Shown here: positions 43,116 through 51,217 of the stretch, in pieces
Layout of the letters: the number at the start of each line of letters is the position of its first letter
Position numbering within the stretch: position 1 is the stretch's first letter
From: Terriglobia bacterium
GTDB taxonomy: Bacteria; Acidobacteriota; Terriglobia; Bryobacterales; Bryobacteraceae
Length of the DNA: 64,000 nt
Reading direction: 5' to 3'
Assembly (NCBI GenBank): GCA_020073345.1
Contig: JAIQFI010000035.1
Span: 1-64,000 of the forward strand
The notes under the pieces: generated by a model
What the model was told of the DNA's origin: nothing
The model's input: only the letters and a program-made list of their open reading frames with translations
The model's database searches: none
Translations under genes and position numbers: made by a program

Positions 43116-43347
43116 GTTGGTTCCTTCTGAAGTTGCAGAACACCAGATCGGGGCGAGATCGAACGGGGGGGTTAAAACCAGCCGATGAGAAATGCCTAAT
43201 TAGCGGACTGTCAAACTACATCTTTTCGATGACGCGAAACGCGCCTGGGATGCAGGAAGTTGGCGGAGGATGGCGCAAACTGGGCTTGCGCCCCCGTTTT
43301 CGGTGTTGATCCACCCTCAGGCACGTGATCTGCGATAGGCTTGGAGA

Positions 43348-43578
43348 ATGGATTGCGCTGAATGCTACCGCCTGGAAAGGTTCGTCCTCGAATCGTTAGT
43401 GTTTGCGGATAAAGCCGAGACAAGCTTGAGGTGTTATCTCATAACGCATGAATGGTCCGCCAGCGTGTCGGACGTAGATGAATATCACGCTCTAAGAGCA
43501 GAACAGCAGAGGACGACGGACGAACGGCATCAAGCCTACATGAGTTTTGTCAATCACAAGAAAGCTCACCAGTCCTAG
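43348..43578 (+). CDS. Small hypothetical protein
   Basis: The product has 76 residues, mostly helical and rich in Glu/Arg/His, starting MDCAECYRLERFVLES. The CAEC at positions 3-6 could be a half metal site. The style resembles short conserved Acidobacterial proteins of unknown role, but I recognise no family and the ribosome-binding site (GGAGA) is close to the start. The gene could be spurious. Confidence 0.4.
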   Translation: MDCAECYRLERFVLESLVFADKAETSLRCYLITHEWSASVSDVDEYHALRAEQQRTTDERHQAYMSFVNHKKAHQS

Positions 43579-43837
43579 GTCGCGCCGTCGGGCGTGGATC
43601 TCGCGAGTTCTGAGTTGCGAAGGATGCAACCGACGCAACTCCTTTTGCATCTAACTGATTAGCAAGATCTGTGGCCTGAGAGGGCTCACCCTGGAAGCCC
43701 CAAGTCCCCGAATTGGTCCTCGTAGCGAAAGCCAAAGCTTCTGTCTCGGTAAGTCCAAGAAAAGACAAACCCAAAGCTCAGGAGGTGGAGGACGGGAGTA
43801 TAGCGTCGCAGGTAGGCAGTCAGTTAGCGGAGGGAAC

Positions 43838-45244
43838 ATGGAATTTCACGAGCACAACTTAGCAGAATCTGATTCGTTCAACATTGTCTTGGACGAGGCG
43901 CCGGGGACCCCAGAGTTCCTGGACACCGATCTAGAAGGTGGCGACGAAGTCGGCTCCCCTTCGGAAGAGTCTGCTTATACTGACGACCCGGTACGGGTCT
44001 ACCTGAGGGAAATGGGATCGGTGCGCCTGCTCACGCGGCAGGGGGAGGTCGATTTGGCCCGCCGCATGGAGCGGGGCAAGCTACGGGTGCGAAAGGTCCT
44101 TTCGCGTTCTCCGCTGGTGCAGCAGATGGTGGTGGCCATCTCCGAGGACCTGCGTCAGGGCAAGGTCGACCTAGAGGACCTGATCGAAATCAGCGCCAAG
44201 GATGAGGCGGGCGGCGAAGCGAAACGCACGGCGGCCACGCAGCGGTTCATGAAGGTGGCGAAACTGAATCGTGATCTGCAGGCAATGGAGAAGAAGCTCG
44301 CTTCGACGCCACCTCGCCACGTGCGTGTGCGTGCAGAGTTGTGTCGCAAGCTAGTCCGGCTAAGGATCAAGTTCTCGCAGGCGATTCGCGAAGTACCATT
44401 CTCCCCAGCACAGTGGACAACCTTCGGGAGCGCCTTCAAGCATGCCGCCGCCGGCTCAAGGATTCCCCGGATGCACCGCTGGCTAAAAGCAATGCAGCAA
44501 GGAGAGATGGAAGCCGAGAAGGCCAAGCAAGCGCTGGTAGAGGCTAACCTCCGGCTGGTCGTTTCGGTGGCCAAGAAATACGTGAGCCGGGGAATGCACC
44601 TTCTGGATTTGATCCAAGAAGGCAATATCGGCCTGATGCGCGCTGCCGACAAATTCAACTACCATCTCGGCTATAAGTTCTCAACTTACGCCACCTGGTG
44701 GATTCGGCAATCGGTCAGCCGCGCTATCGATGACCAATCCCGCACGATCCGAATTCCCGTCCACATGAACGAGAGCCTGACGAAGTTCGTACGGGCCTCG
44801 CGTGAACTGGAGAAGGAACTGGGCCGTACGCCGACCAACGAAGAGATTGGCCGCCGGATGGACACCACCGGACAGAAAGTCCAGGAGCTGAGGGCTATCT
44901 CCCGGGATCCGGTGTCGCTGGATCTTCCGGTGGGTAGAGATGGCGAGTCCGTCCTCGGGGATTTGATCGAAGATCGATGCGCCCGGCCTTTTGCGGATAC
45001 GATGTTCGAGAGCAACATTCGCGAGGAAACCGAGGGCGTCCTAAAGACCCTGGCGCCAAACGAGGAAAAGATCATCCGCATGCGTTTCGGGATCGGTTAC
45101 GATCGCGAGCACACGCTCGGGGAAGTTGCTCAGCAGTTCGATTTGAGCCGTGAGCGAGTTCGCCAGATCGAGGCGCAAGCGCTTCGACGCCTGCGCCATC
45201 CGGACAGTGCGCATCGGCTGCGACCGCTCATGAGCATTCAGTAG
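43838..45244 (+). CDS. RpoD/RpoS-family sigma factor (group 1/2)
   Basis: The product has 468 residues; GGAGGG precedes the ATG. An acidic N-terminus precedes region 1.2 ([19 protein letters not shown], about 50-68). A non-conserved region of about 130 residues follows, then region 2 ([20 protein letters not shown] through [20 protein letters not shown]), region 3 ([18 protein letters not shown]) and region 4 ([20 protein letters not shown]). It will recognise -35/-10 promoters of the sigma-70 type. Lack of the long RpoD 1.1 acidic domain and its island location argue for an accessory stress sigma rather than the housekeeping one. Downstream lies a convergent membrane protein gene. Confidence 0.92.
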   Translation: MEFHEHNLAESDSFNIVLDEAPGTPEFLDTDLEGGDEVGSPSEESAYTDDPVRVYLREMGSVRLLTRQGEVDLARRMERGKLRVRKVLSRSPLVQQMVVAISEDLRQGKVDLEDLIEISAKDEAGGEAKRTAATQRFMKVAKLNRDLQAMEKKLASTPPRHVRVRAELCRKLVRLRIKFSQAIREVPFSPAQWTTFGSAFKHAAAGSRIPRMHRWLKAMQQGEMEAEKAKQALVEANLRLVVSVAKKYVSRGMHLLDLIQEGNIGLMRAADKFNYHLGYKFSTYATWWIRQSVSRAIDDQSRTIRIPVHMNESLTKFVRASRELEKELGRTPTNEEIGRRMDTTGQKVQELRAISRDPVSLDLPVGRDGESVLGDLIEDRCARPFADTMFESNIREETEGVLKTLAPNEEKIIRMRFGIGYDREHTLGEVAQQFDLSRERVRQIEAQALRRLRHPDSAHRLRPLMSIQ

Positions 45245-45259
45245 TATACGAGCCGTCCA

Positions 45260-46207
45260 TCAGTCTGGCCCGCGATTGGGCGGCGAGTCCCTCCAAAGTG
45301 GCGCCACAGCCAAACCGGCACCGGCGACGAGGAGGCTTCGAAGCCGTCGCGCCACGGCAAGAGCGAAGCCGGCGGATGCCGGCAAACCTACAGTTTTAAA
45401 TATGAATGCGTAGGTACCCTCCGACGCGCCCACCTGGCCGGGAACAAAGAAGAAGGCCAAGCCTATGAACTTCGTGGCGGCTTCGATCAAGAACGGATGA
45501 AGGATCGAAAAGAGTTTCCCGGTGGTTCTTAGGAGTACGAACAGCTCCAGGACGAGAAGCGCTTGTGCAGCAAGTTCGATCGCTACGATAAGCAGGAAGC
45601 GCAGTGGGCGGTCACGAAGGACGACGAACAATAAGTCCTCTGTATCGCGAACGTCATTCTCCTTGAGGCGCACATGCTTACCAATCCATGGCAGCCTGCT
45701 CGCGCCCTTGATTAGCGCCCCGATCAAATAGATTCGAAAAACGATCGCGCAAATAGCCGCGAGAAGGAACGCACCCATGGTGTATATCAGCACCTTTGCC
45801 GCGACCGAGGCGGGCCTCGAAAGCTCGAAGTTAATGACCAAGTACGTCAGGCCAGCTATGGCGAAGGCAGCCGACGTAAGAGTATAGATCACATATTCCG
45901 AAACCGTCGCTGCTACGGCGTGCCTGGTGCTCAAGCCTCGTTTCCGCAGAAGCCACACCTTCGATGGCTCCGCCAGAAAAGGACCCGTTGAGGTTAGGAA
46001 CTGGATTGCTTCTCCGGAAAGTCTGATCCTCACGATATCCCAATATGAGGAGCGCCCACTCGCCGCGATGCATTTCCAGTAGGCGATCGCCCGAATCAGT
46101 TGGTGACCGGCATAGATCCCAGCGATCAAACTGAAGTACCATCCGACTCCCAGGAGCAGGGAGGTGATTTGCGCGGCACCCAGCCGGACGACGAGATAAA
46201 TAAACAA
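45260..46207 (-). CDS. Lysylphosphatidylglycerol-synthase-type membrane protein (flippase domain only)
   Basis: The product has about 315 residues and about eight transmembrane segments with the UPF0104/LPG_synthase_TM signature (RAIAYWKCIAASGRSSYWDIVR and FFFVPGQVGASEGTYAFIFK). Family members flip or transport lipids or glycolipids; no soluble aminoacyl-transferase domain is attached. The apparent start at 46207 is TTG, but the open frame upstream encodes AILLGFGCAL, completing a first transmembrane helix, so the real start is probably further upstream at a rare codon (stop at 46262-46264). It is convergent with the sigma-factor gene. Confidence 0.75.
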   Translation of the reverse strand: MFIYLVVRLGAAQITSLLLGVGWYFSLIAGIYAGHQLIRAIAYWKCIAASGRSSYWDIVRIRLSGEAIQFLTSTGPFLAEPSKVWLLRKRGLSTRHAVAATVSEYVIYTLTSAAFAIAGLTYLVINFELSRPASVAAKVLIYTMGAFLLAAICAIVFRIYLIGALIKGASRLPWIGKHVRLKENDVRDTEDLLFVVLRDRPLRFLLIVAIELAAQALLVLELFVLLRTTGKLFSILHPFLIEAATKFIGLAFFFVPGQVGASEGTYAFIFKTVGLPASAGFALAVARRLRSLLVAGAGLAVAPLWRDSPPNRGPD

Positions 46208-46286
46208 AGCGCAGCCGAACCCGAGCAGGATGGCACGGTAACGGTGTTTGGGTCCCGTGTTTTAGCCTCCTCCAGGGCACCGGCTG

Positions 46287-46817
46287 CTAAGTTGATGCGG
46301 GAACGGTTCGGCCGGAGCCGGCGGACACAAGCAGATCCCGAACTCCTTTCACGCCTGGAACCGCGAGAATCCCGTCGACCAGTTGCCGGTGTTTATCCGG
46401 CGATATTGTCCCGCGGAGGGCCACAACTCCGCTGACAACTTCTGTCTGAATATCGCTCGCGCGCTCCGTGAGATGTCCCATGTGGCTACGAACGCGCTCC
46501 GCGACAATGTCGTCGTCGACGAGTTTTTCGCCGCGTTCGAAGGCAGCCTCAGCTTTGGCGACCGCGCCTTTAGCCCGGTTGAGTAGGTCCTCCGCCTTCG
46601 TTGCCATTTGACGGCCGGCCTGTCGCGCGGCGCCGCCTGCTTTCTGTTGAAGCTCTGCGCGACGGACCTTACCGCGATGGGGATCGCAGAAGTACATAAC
46701 AGTCGCGCCGACTGCGGCTCCCGCGATCATCGAAATGCCGGCGATCCAGCGGTCACGAGCAATGGCGTCCCTCCCACAGTTGCCTTCCGCTTCGCAGTGT
46801 CTTTCTTGCCTATTCAT
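46287..46817 (-). CDS. YtxH-like protein with BON domain
   Basis: The product has 176 residues. A single hydrophobic segment (GISMIAGAAVGATVMYFCDP, about 28-47) anchors the protein. A coiled, Ala/Lys/Arg-rich helix follows (YtxH-like, about 50-100), then a BON domain (about 105-168: ERVRSHMGHL, VVSGVVALRGTISPDKHRQL, VPGVKGVRDLL). BON proteins bind lipids or cell-envelope components and are stress-linked. It is separated from the hibernation-factor gene by 93 bases on the same strand. Confidence 0.8.
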   Translation of the reverse strand: MNRQERHCEAEGNCGRDAIARDRWIAGISMIAGAAVGATVMYFCDPHRGKVRRAELQQKAGGAARQAGRQMATKAEDLLNRAKGAVAKAEAAFERGEKLVDDDIVAERVRSHMGHLTERASDIQTEVVSGVVALRGTISPDKHRQLVDGILAVPGVKGVRDLLVSAGSGRTVPAST

Positions 46818-46910
46818 AGCGTCCTCCTTCTGATTTCAATCCAGTGTCAACTAACGTAGCGGTACCCCCGACCTCCACAACTCGCACTTGCCAACCCCGC
46901 TTAGCCGCGG

Positions 46911-47276
46911 TCAATGCTGCTTGTGCGAGGCGCCCGTAAATTCTGTCAGACGGCGGCGCGCGTCGTTGAAGGCTGCATGAACCGCCATGGACGCGTCTTT
47001 ATGCTGAACTCTCACTTCCAGGTGCTCTGTATCGCCCTTGACTTCTGCACCTCGCAACTCTGCCGGAGTACCTGCATCTTTGGCGGGAACGCCAAGATCG
47101 ATCCGGACCTTGGAGACGCTGCCACGGTGTTCGTCTTTTGGAACCTCCACCTCTACCCGGCAGCTCAAGAGCCGGCTATAGAACTTCTCGAACTCCGCCA
47201 ATTCCTGGCGGATCCGGGACTCAACAGCTTCCATAGGCTGAGTGTTTTGAAATTCGATTTGCAATGGAAATATCAT
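46911..47276 (-). CDS. Ribosome hibernation factor HPF/RaiA-like protein
   Basis: The product has 121 residues: LQIEFQNTQPMEAVESRIRQ, SCRVEVEVP, KVRIDLGVP and DASMAVHAAFNDARRRL form the single beta-alpha-beta-beta-beta-alpha fold of short HPF/YfiA proteins. These bind the 30S decoding site and idle ribosomes in starvation or hypoxia. No C-terminal dimerisation domain is attached (short form). It lies in a leftward run DksA-HPF-BON (gaps of 15 and 93 bases), so translation arrest genes are grouped. Mycobacterial dormancy genes Rv0079 and Rv1738 are functional parallels (recalled). Confidence 0.85.
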   Translation of the reverse strand: MIFPLQIEFQNTQPMEAVESRIRQELAEFEKFYSRLLSCRVEVEVPKDEHRGSVSKVRIDLGVPAKDAGTPAELRGAEVKGDTEHLEVRVQHKDASMAVHAAFNDARRRLTEFTGASHKQH

Positions 47277-47291
47277 ATCCTTCTCCTCTGA

Positions 47292-47639
47292 CTACGACGG
47301 CCGCGCTGCCAAATCGCGCTCATGCCGGTTCTGATGGTCGAGACAATACGCCGTCCATGGGACGCTATCCAGTCGATGGTCTTCGATTTGGCGCCCACAG
47401 TCCACACATGTCCCGTAGGTGCCCCTTTCGATCCGCTGCAACGCGTCGCGGACCTGAGCAAAGACGCTCCATTCCGCAGTGGTTTCCTGAAATACACTTT
47501 CCTTGCTCTCTGACGAATCGAACCTATTCTGAACCTCACCTCCACCCAAGTCGCGAGCCTCTGCCTCGGTTCGCGTCATATCCGCCCAGAGCTCTTGCTC
47601 TTTTTCACGCAAGCGTTTTTCTAATTCGCTGATATTCAT
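47292..47639 (-). CDS. DksA/TraR-family protein
   Basis: The product has 115 residues. The N-terminal coiled coil is Glu/Arg-rich (LEKRLREKEQELWADM), followed by the C4-type zinc finger TCVDCGRQIEDHRLDSVPW and YCLDHQ. The fourth ligand is His rather than Cys (CLDH). Such proteins bind RNA polymerase through the secondary channel and modulate stringent-response promoters; short TraR-like members often act without ppGpp. It lies 15 bases upstream of the HPF gene on the same strand. Confidence 0.85.
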   Translation of the reverse strand: MNISELEKRLREKEQELWADMTRTEAEARDLGGGEVQNRFDSSESKESVFQETTAEWSVFAQVRDALQRIERGTYGTCVDCGRQIEDHRLDSVPWTAYCLDHQNRHERDLAARPS

Positions 47640-47667
47640 TGGCTTGTCCTTCTCCTGCGAGCCTGCT

Positions 47668-48333
47668 TCAATTGGCTGGATGCCCGACCGGGATGACGAC
47701 GATCACTTCTTCGCCACCGGTCAACTTCACGGCCTCCTTTGCGGACGCGGGGTCGATGCCGCCCGTGACCACGGCCCCAAGTCCGAGCGCGACAGCTTCC
47801 AATAGCAGGTTCTCGCTCGCAAGACCCGCTTCATAGTCGGTCCAGGTACGGTTCTTCGCCCCGGATCCCATCCGCTCATACACCGCGGAAATCACGAACA
47901 CTGCCGGCGCGTTGTGGACCTGAGCTTGCTGTGTGGAGCCGGCCAGCAAGGGTACGCCGGGCTTCGCGGCCATGAGCAGTTCGAGCGAATGTTTTGCCGG
48001 CACATAGCGATAGGCTCCGCTGGACAGACCTTCCACATTCTGCGCCACCACGGCGATTTCGAGCGGGTACCGGTGCATGGCCGAAGGAGCCGTGCGCTTG
48101 CCGTCCGGAGAGGTAACGCCCTGCGCCGCCCACAACAGTTGGCCGACTTCGGCCAAAGTCAGGGTCTGCTTGGTGTAACCCCGGACAGACCGCCGGGCAG
48201 CCAATGCCGCCTCCACGCTCATGCTACCTGCCTTTTTCGGGCTGGGTAATGAGATTGCAGCTAGTTCGGCTGGAAAACAGCCCGGAGCCAAGAAGACGGC
48301 TGAAACCGCGAGAACCAAGAATCGGTGGGTCAT
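47668..48333 (-). CDS. SagB-type nitroreductase, exported (lipoprotein candidate)
   Basis: The product has 221 residues from ATG 48333 (AGGATG upstream). The signal FLVLAVSAVFLAPGCF contains a lipobox-like LAPGC, so it may be a lipoprotein. The nitroreductase core starts VEAALAARRSVRGYTKQTLT and continues WAAQGVTSPDGKRTAPSAM, an SagB/TbtB-like pattern; LASENLLLEAVALGLGAVVTGG and EVIVVIPVGHP close the FMN site. Export of an FMN-dependent reductase is unusual. It is the last gene of a leftward block following YbaK (overlap region 48333-48405 free). Confidence 0.8.
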   Translation of the reverse strand: MTHRFLVLAVSAVFLAPGCFPAELAAISLPSPKKAGSMSVEAALAARRSVRGYTKQTLTLAEVGQLLWAAQGVTSPDGKRTAPSAMHRYPLEIAVVAQNVEGLSSGAYRYVPAKHSLELLMAAKPGVPLLAGSTQQAQVHNAPAVFVISAVYERMGSGAKNRTWTDYEAGLASENLLLEAVALGLGAVVTGGIDPASAKEAVKLTGGEEVIVVIPVGHPAN

Positions 48334-48404
48334 ACTTCGCATCCTGAAAGGAATCCATGCAATCCGACTTCCGATGGGTTGAGTTCGGTCGGACCAAATT
48401 AGCT

Positions 48405-48890
48405 TCATGGCCGCAACGCAGCTTCTTCCGTGGTGGAGAACTGTGCAACCTTAGGCTGAACCAGCTTCGCGAAGTCCTCGTAGGAAAGCCGGACCAATTC
48501 GTGGTGCGTACCGGCGTTGAATGCAATCTCCTTGTCTCTTGTGAGGCTTTCGTCGACGAAGACCGGCATCCCGTAAAGCTGCCCGAAGGGCGGCATCGCA
48601 CCGGTTTCACACTCCGGGAAGCGATCCCGGAAGTCCGTCTCGTTCGCGAGCGCGATCTTCTTTCCTTTGGCGGCTGCCTTAAGAAGAGCAAGATCTACAT
48701 GATAGGAGGCAGGAAGAACCGCCATGACCATGGCCCCGTCGATTTTGGCAATGACAGTCTTGGCGAACTCGCCGCCACGGACGTGCGCCAGAGATGCAAT
48801 CTCCAGAGCTGTATATGCGGTTGAGTGCGTCATGGTCACATATTTGACCTTGTGGCTATCGAGAAACTCCTTCAGTCGTTTTGCGAGCAT
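48405..48890 (-). CDS. YbaK/EbsC-family aminoacyl-tRNA deacylase
   Basis: The product has 161 residues. KYVTMTHSTAYTALEIASLAHV, EFAKTVIAKIDGAMVMAVLPAS and the catalytic-region lysine/Gly loops (FRDRFPECETGAMPPFG, NAGTHHELVRLS) match the single-domain editing proteins (YbaK/ProX/YeaK). They hydrolyse mis-charged Cys-, Ala- or Ser-tRNAs in trans, an advantage under stress. The conserved active-site lysine is in FAKTV. It is the first gene of the leftward run of small translation-related genes. Confidence 0.87.
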   Translation of the reverse strand: MLAKRLKEFLDSHKVKYVTMTHSTAYTALEIASLAHVRGGEFAKTVIAKIDGAMVMAVLPASYHVDLALLKAAAKGKKIALANETDFRDRFPECETGAMPPFGQLYGMPVFVDESLTRDKEIAFNAGTHHELVRLSYEDFAKLVQPKVAQFSTTEEAALRP

Positions 48891-49049
48891 ATGGCGCTAG
48901 CCCTTTCTAGAAAACCGTCGCCTTGCAGTCTTGCACTCTACTGGCCAACTCGTATGTAGCCACGTTGTGGTTCTTTTTCGGACCAAGGGCTCGAGCCGGA
49001 GATGTCAAGACCGGAGCGGTTTGGATGTCTAGATGCACCTGTCTATCTC

Positions 49050-49074
49050 GAAGCGGCCGTGAACGTGCCGCTTC
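49050..49074. promoter_or_regulatory. Hairpin in leader of the nitroreductase operon
   Basis: GAAGCGGC and GCCGCTTC form a perfect 8-bp stem around a 9-base loop. It ends 36 bases before the ATG of the 78-residue gene, so it is placed like an operator or 5'-UTR hairpin rather than a terminator (no U tract follows). Confidence 0.35.
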
Positions 49075-49110
49075 TGGATACAGGCAGATGTTATTCGCCA
49101 GAGGAGAATT

Positions 49111-49347
49111 ATGAGTCAAAATCCCTTATTCCCGCCGGAAGTGCCCCTCCCCGAACCGCCGTCACGGTTGACTGAACCTGTACAACCGCCTATTCCTGTC
49201 GTATTCGACGATGATGAGAACGAGCGAATGTCGCTTCGCGCCTATGCCGCGATCCAGCTGAGAGTCCCCGATTCCGGCATCGACTGGCTCGACAAAATGA
49301 TTGAGCGTTCGAGGAAGTTAGATAGACAAACCAATCCTGCGCCGTGA
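49111..49347 (+). CDS. Small Pro-rich hypothetical protein
   Basis: The product has 78 residues with a very good ribosome-binding site (AGAGGAG). The first half is a Pro/Glu/Val-rich, probably extended chain; the second half (FDDDENERMSLRAYAAIQLR...WLDKMIERSRKLDR) is an amphipathic helix pair. The stop overlaps a GTG of the following nitroreductase frame (GTGA), supporting co-translation. No family is recognised. Confidence 0.5.
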   Translation: MSQNPLFPPEVPLPEPPSRLTEPVQPPIPVVFDDDENERMSLRAYAAIQLRVPDSGIDWLDKMIERSRKLDRQTNPAP

Positions 49348-49391
49348 AGAGTGGAGCTCTGATTGCATCTCCCGTTCCGAGGTGGACGCCA

Positions 49392-49952
49392 ATGGAATTG
49401 ATAGACACAATCAGGAACCGGCGCGCGGTTCGGGAGTACACTGATGCTCCGATTGAGCGCGCAACAATCGAACGCGTGATAAACGCCGCGATTCTTGCGC
49501 CTAGCGCGATGAACCTGCAGCCGTGGGCGTTTGCCGCCCTGGGTAATCGGCAACGGATTGTTGAGTATGCCGGGCGTATTAAGAGCTGGCTCCTCACGAA
49601 CTTTTCACAAACTCCATTCGACGCCTCACTACGTACCTTGATCGAAGACGAAAGCTACAGCGTTTTTCACCATGCACCCGCGCTCGTGCTCGTGTTAGCC
49701 AAATCGGCGCAGCCACAAGCCTACGAAGATTGCTGCCTGGCCGCGGAGAACCTGATGCTAGCGGCTCGCGACGAGGCCTTGGGAACTTGTTGTATCGGGC
49801 TGGCGCGCCCGTGGTTCAACCTGCGATCGACTAAGCATGAACTCGGCCTGCCTGAAGAATACGAAGTCGTTCTTCCTATCGTACTGGGTCATCCCAAGGC
49901 CTGGCCCGAATCACATGGGCGCCGTCCCGCCGAGATTCATTGGCTCGGATAA
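49392..49952 (+). CDS. Nitroreductase family protein
   Basis: The product has 186 residues (a GTG at 49344 could add 16). ELIDTIRNRRAVREYTD and INAAILAPSAMNLQPWAF are the FMN-binding signatures, CCLAAENLMLAARDEALGTCC and VLPIVLGHPK the distal ones. It probably reduces nitro, quinone or NAD(P)H-linked substrates as an FMN dimer. Together with the SagB-like gene it gives the island two nitroreductases, as in the mycobacterial DosR regulon (Acg-like Rv2032, Rv3127, Rv3131; recalled). Confidence 0.87.
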   Translation: MELIDTIRNRRAVREYTDAPIERATIERVINAAILAPSAMNLQPWAFAALGNRQRIVEYAGRIKSWLLTNFSQTPFDASLRTLIEDESYSVFHHAPALVLVLAKSAQPQAYEDCCLAAENLMLAARDEALGTCCIGLARPWFNLRSTKHELGLPEEYEVVLPIVLGHPKAWPESHGRRPAEIHWLG

Positions 49953-50457
49953 CGGGTGACGCCATTCTCGGGGGATGGCTCAGGGTCGGAGGTTGCTTCC
50001 GGTTGGCCCTGAGACTCGCTCGATCTGTTCGTCCACGTCCTGCACCTCGAGCTCGAGGAGTTCTCGCCAGATAATCCGCTCTTCCAGAGTCTTTCCAAAA
50101 TGCGGATCTTGCCGGTGATTACGCACGAGCTGGATGTCTTGCAAGCGAGAGAACCCCCGGACGAGGCGTTGGTGAGTCGGGCAACTGGCCGCTCGAACGT
50201 TCATTGGTGCTTCGTCTGCCGGGAGATTTGGTGTGCAGATCTGAGTTTTGCGATCCATGATGCAAAACCATAGGGCAATCGGCGTTCCAATCGTCCAGGC
50301 CTGGTGCCAAGGTGTCTTTTCCACGATTAACTGCGTGATTTCGCGCGTACCGTGGGTAGCCTGGCCCAAAACTGAGGCCGCCCCTGCGTGGACCTGGCAC
50401 TCCGTCTTCGTTTGACTTTGGCCACAGCGGTGCTCATCCATCGGAAGGAGAAACACT
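49953..50457. other. 505-base stretch without a firm gene
   Basis: On the minus strand a frame from ATG 50258 to 49980 (92 codons) encodes a Glu/Arg-rich chain (LEERIIWRELLELEVQDVDE near its end) that could be a real small protein, but there is no ribosome-binding site and no family. The last 60 bases carry the leader of the CBS gene (AAGGAG before 50458). I see no other element. Confidence 0.35.
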
Positions 50458-50907
50458 ATGCCAGTTGGAGAATTATGCATCCGTCAAGTTGTGGTTACCG
50501 CGCGCACGACTTCGGTCTTGGAGACCGCTAAGCTGATGCGGCTGCACCACGTTGGCGATATTGTGATCACCGATGGAGTTGCCGGGCGTCGCGTGCCTGT
50601 TGGCATCGTCACTGACCGGGATATCGTTTTGGAGGTGCTGGCCCAAGAACTTGATGCCACAAGCCTGTCGGCCGGAGACATTATGAGCAGCGACCTGGTC
50701 ACGGTCCGGGAGAATGAAGGCGTTTTTCAGACAATTCAGTTGATGCGCGCTAAGGGAGCACGCCGGGCTCCTGTTGTGAATGGCGAAGGTGTACTGGTCG
50801 GTATTGTGTCCGTGGATGATCTCGTCGAATTGCTGGCGGAGGAATTGAGCCAGTTGGCCAAGCTGGTTGCGCGGGAACAGAAGCTGGAAGCCGAACTTCG
50901 GCGGTGA
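50458..50907 (+). CDS. CBS-domain-pair protein (Hrp1-like)
   Basis: The product has 149 residues consisting of two CBS motifs (about 8-66: VLETAKLMRLHHVGDIVITD...VGIVTDRDIVLEV; about 72-130: IMSSDLVTV...VVNGEGVLVGIVSVDDLVELL) followed by a C-terminal Glu/Leu helix. CBS pairs bind adenosine nucleotides and sense energy state. This stand-alone pair is close in layout to Hrp1 (Rv2626c) of the DosR regulon. AAGGAGAAA precedes the ATG. It heads the rightward operon CBS - small gene - PRPP synthetase - ribonucleotide reductase. Confidence 0.9.
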   Translation: MPVGELCIRQVVVTARTTSVLETAKLMRLHHVGDIVITDGVAGRRVPVGIVTDRDIVLEVLAQELDATSLSAGDIMSSDLVTVRENEGVFQTIQLMRAKGARRAPVVNGEGVLVGIVSVDDLVELLAEELSQLAKLVAREQKLEAELRR

Positions 50908-51001
50908 GGGTCGAGGATTCCATTACTCGAGAAGCGGAGTAACACTCGGGTATTCGTTGATGGCAATGGCCGTGCTGTATCGATTGGCAGAGGAAACGCC
51001 A

Positions 51002-51217
51002 ATGAACTTCGAAACCTTCTTTGCGCCGAAAATCGACATCCGTCTTACCGAAGACCTGAACGGGTTCGTGTGCACGGTTCGGCGTGGCTTGTTCCGCAAG
51101 GACTCAACCACTTTTCCGCTTGATTCCGATCGTAATTCCTCACCCATTAGCGTGCGGAGAAATCGGTCTTATCGAGTCGTCGTGTTACGGCCGCAGCAAA
51201 AGGATCTGCGCTGGTGA
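51002..51217 (+). CDS. Small hypothetical protein in the CBS-nrdZ operon
   Basis: The product has 71 residues from ATG 51002 (AGAGGAAA, 10 bases upstream). It is basic and beta-rich (FFAPKIDIRLTEDLNGFVCT, RSYRVVVLRP), with no recognised family. Its stop overlaps the GTG start of the PRPP synthetase gene (GTGA), which supports real translation. It could alternatively be a leader peptide. Confidence 0.45.
   Translation: MNFETFFAPKIDIRLTEDLNGFVCTVRRGLFRKDSTTFPLDSDRNSSPISVRRNRSYRVVVLRPQQKDLRW

Noticed and set aside
50395-50440. Possible sigma-54 promoter (TGGCAC followed by weak -12)
   Set aside because: The -12 element (TTGC) is absent at the right spacing; not supported.
49980-50480. 166-residue minus-strand frame
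   Set aside because: It overlaps the CBS gene start and has no family; only its last 92 codons could possibly be real, so I did not list it as a gene.
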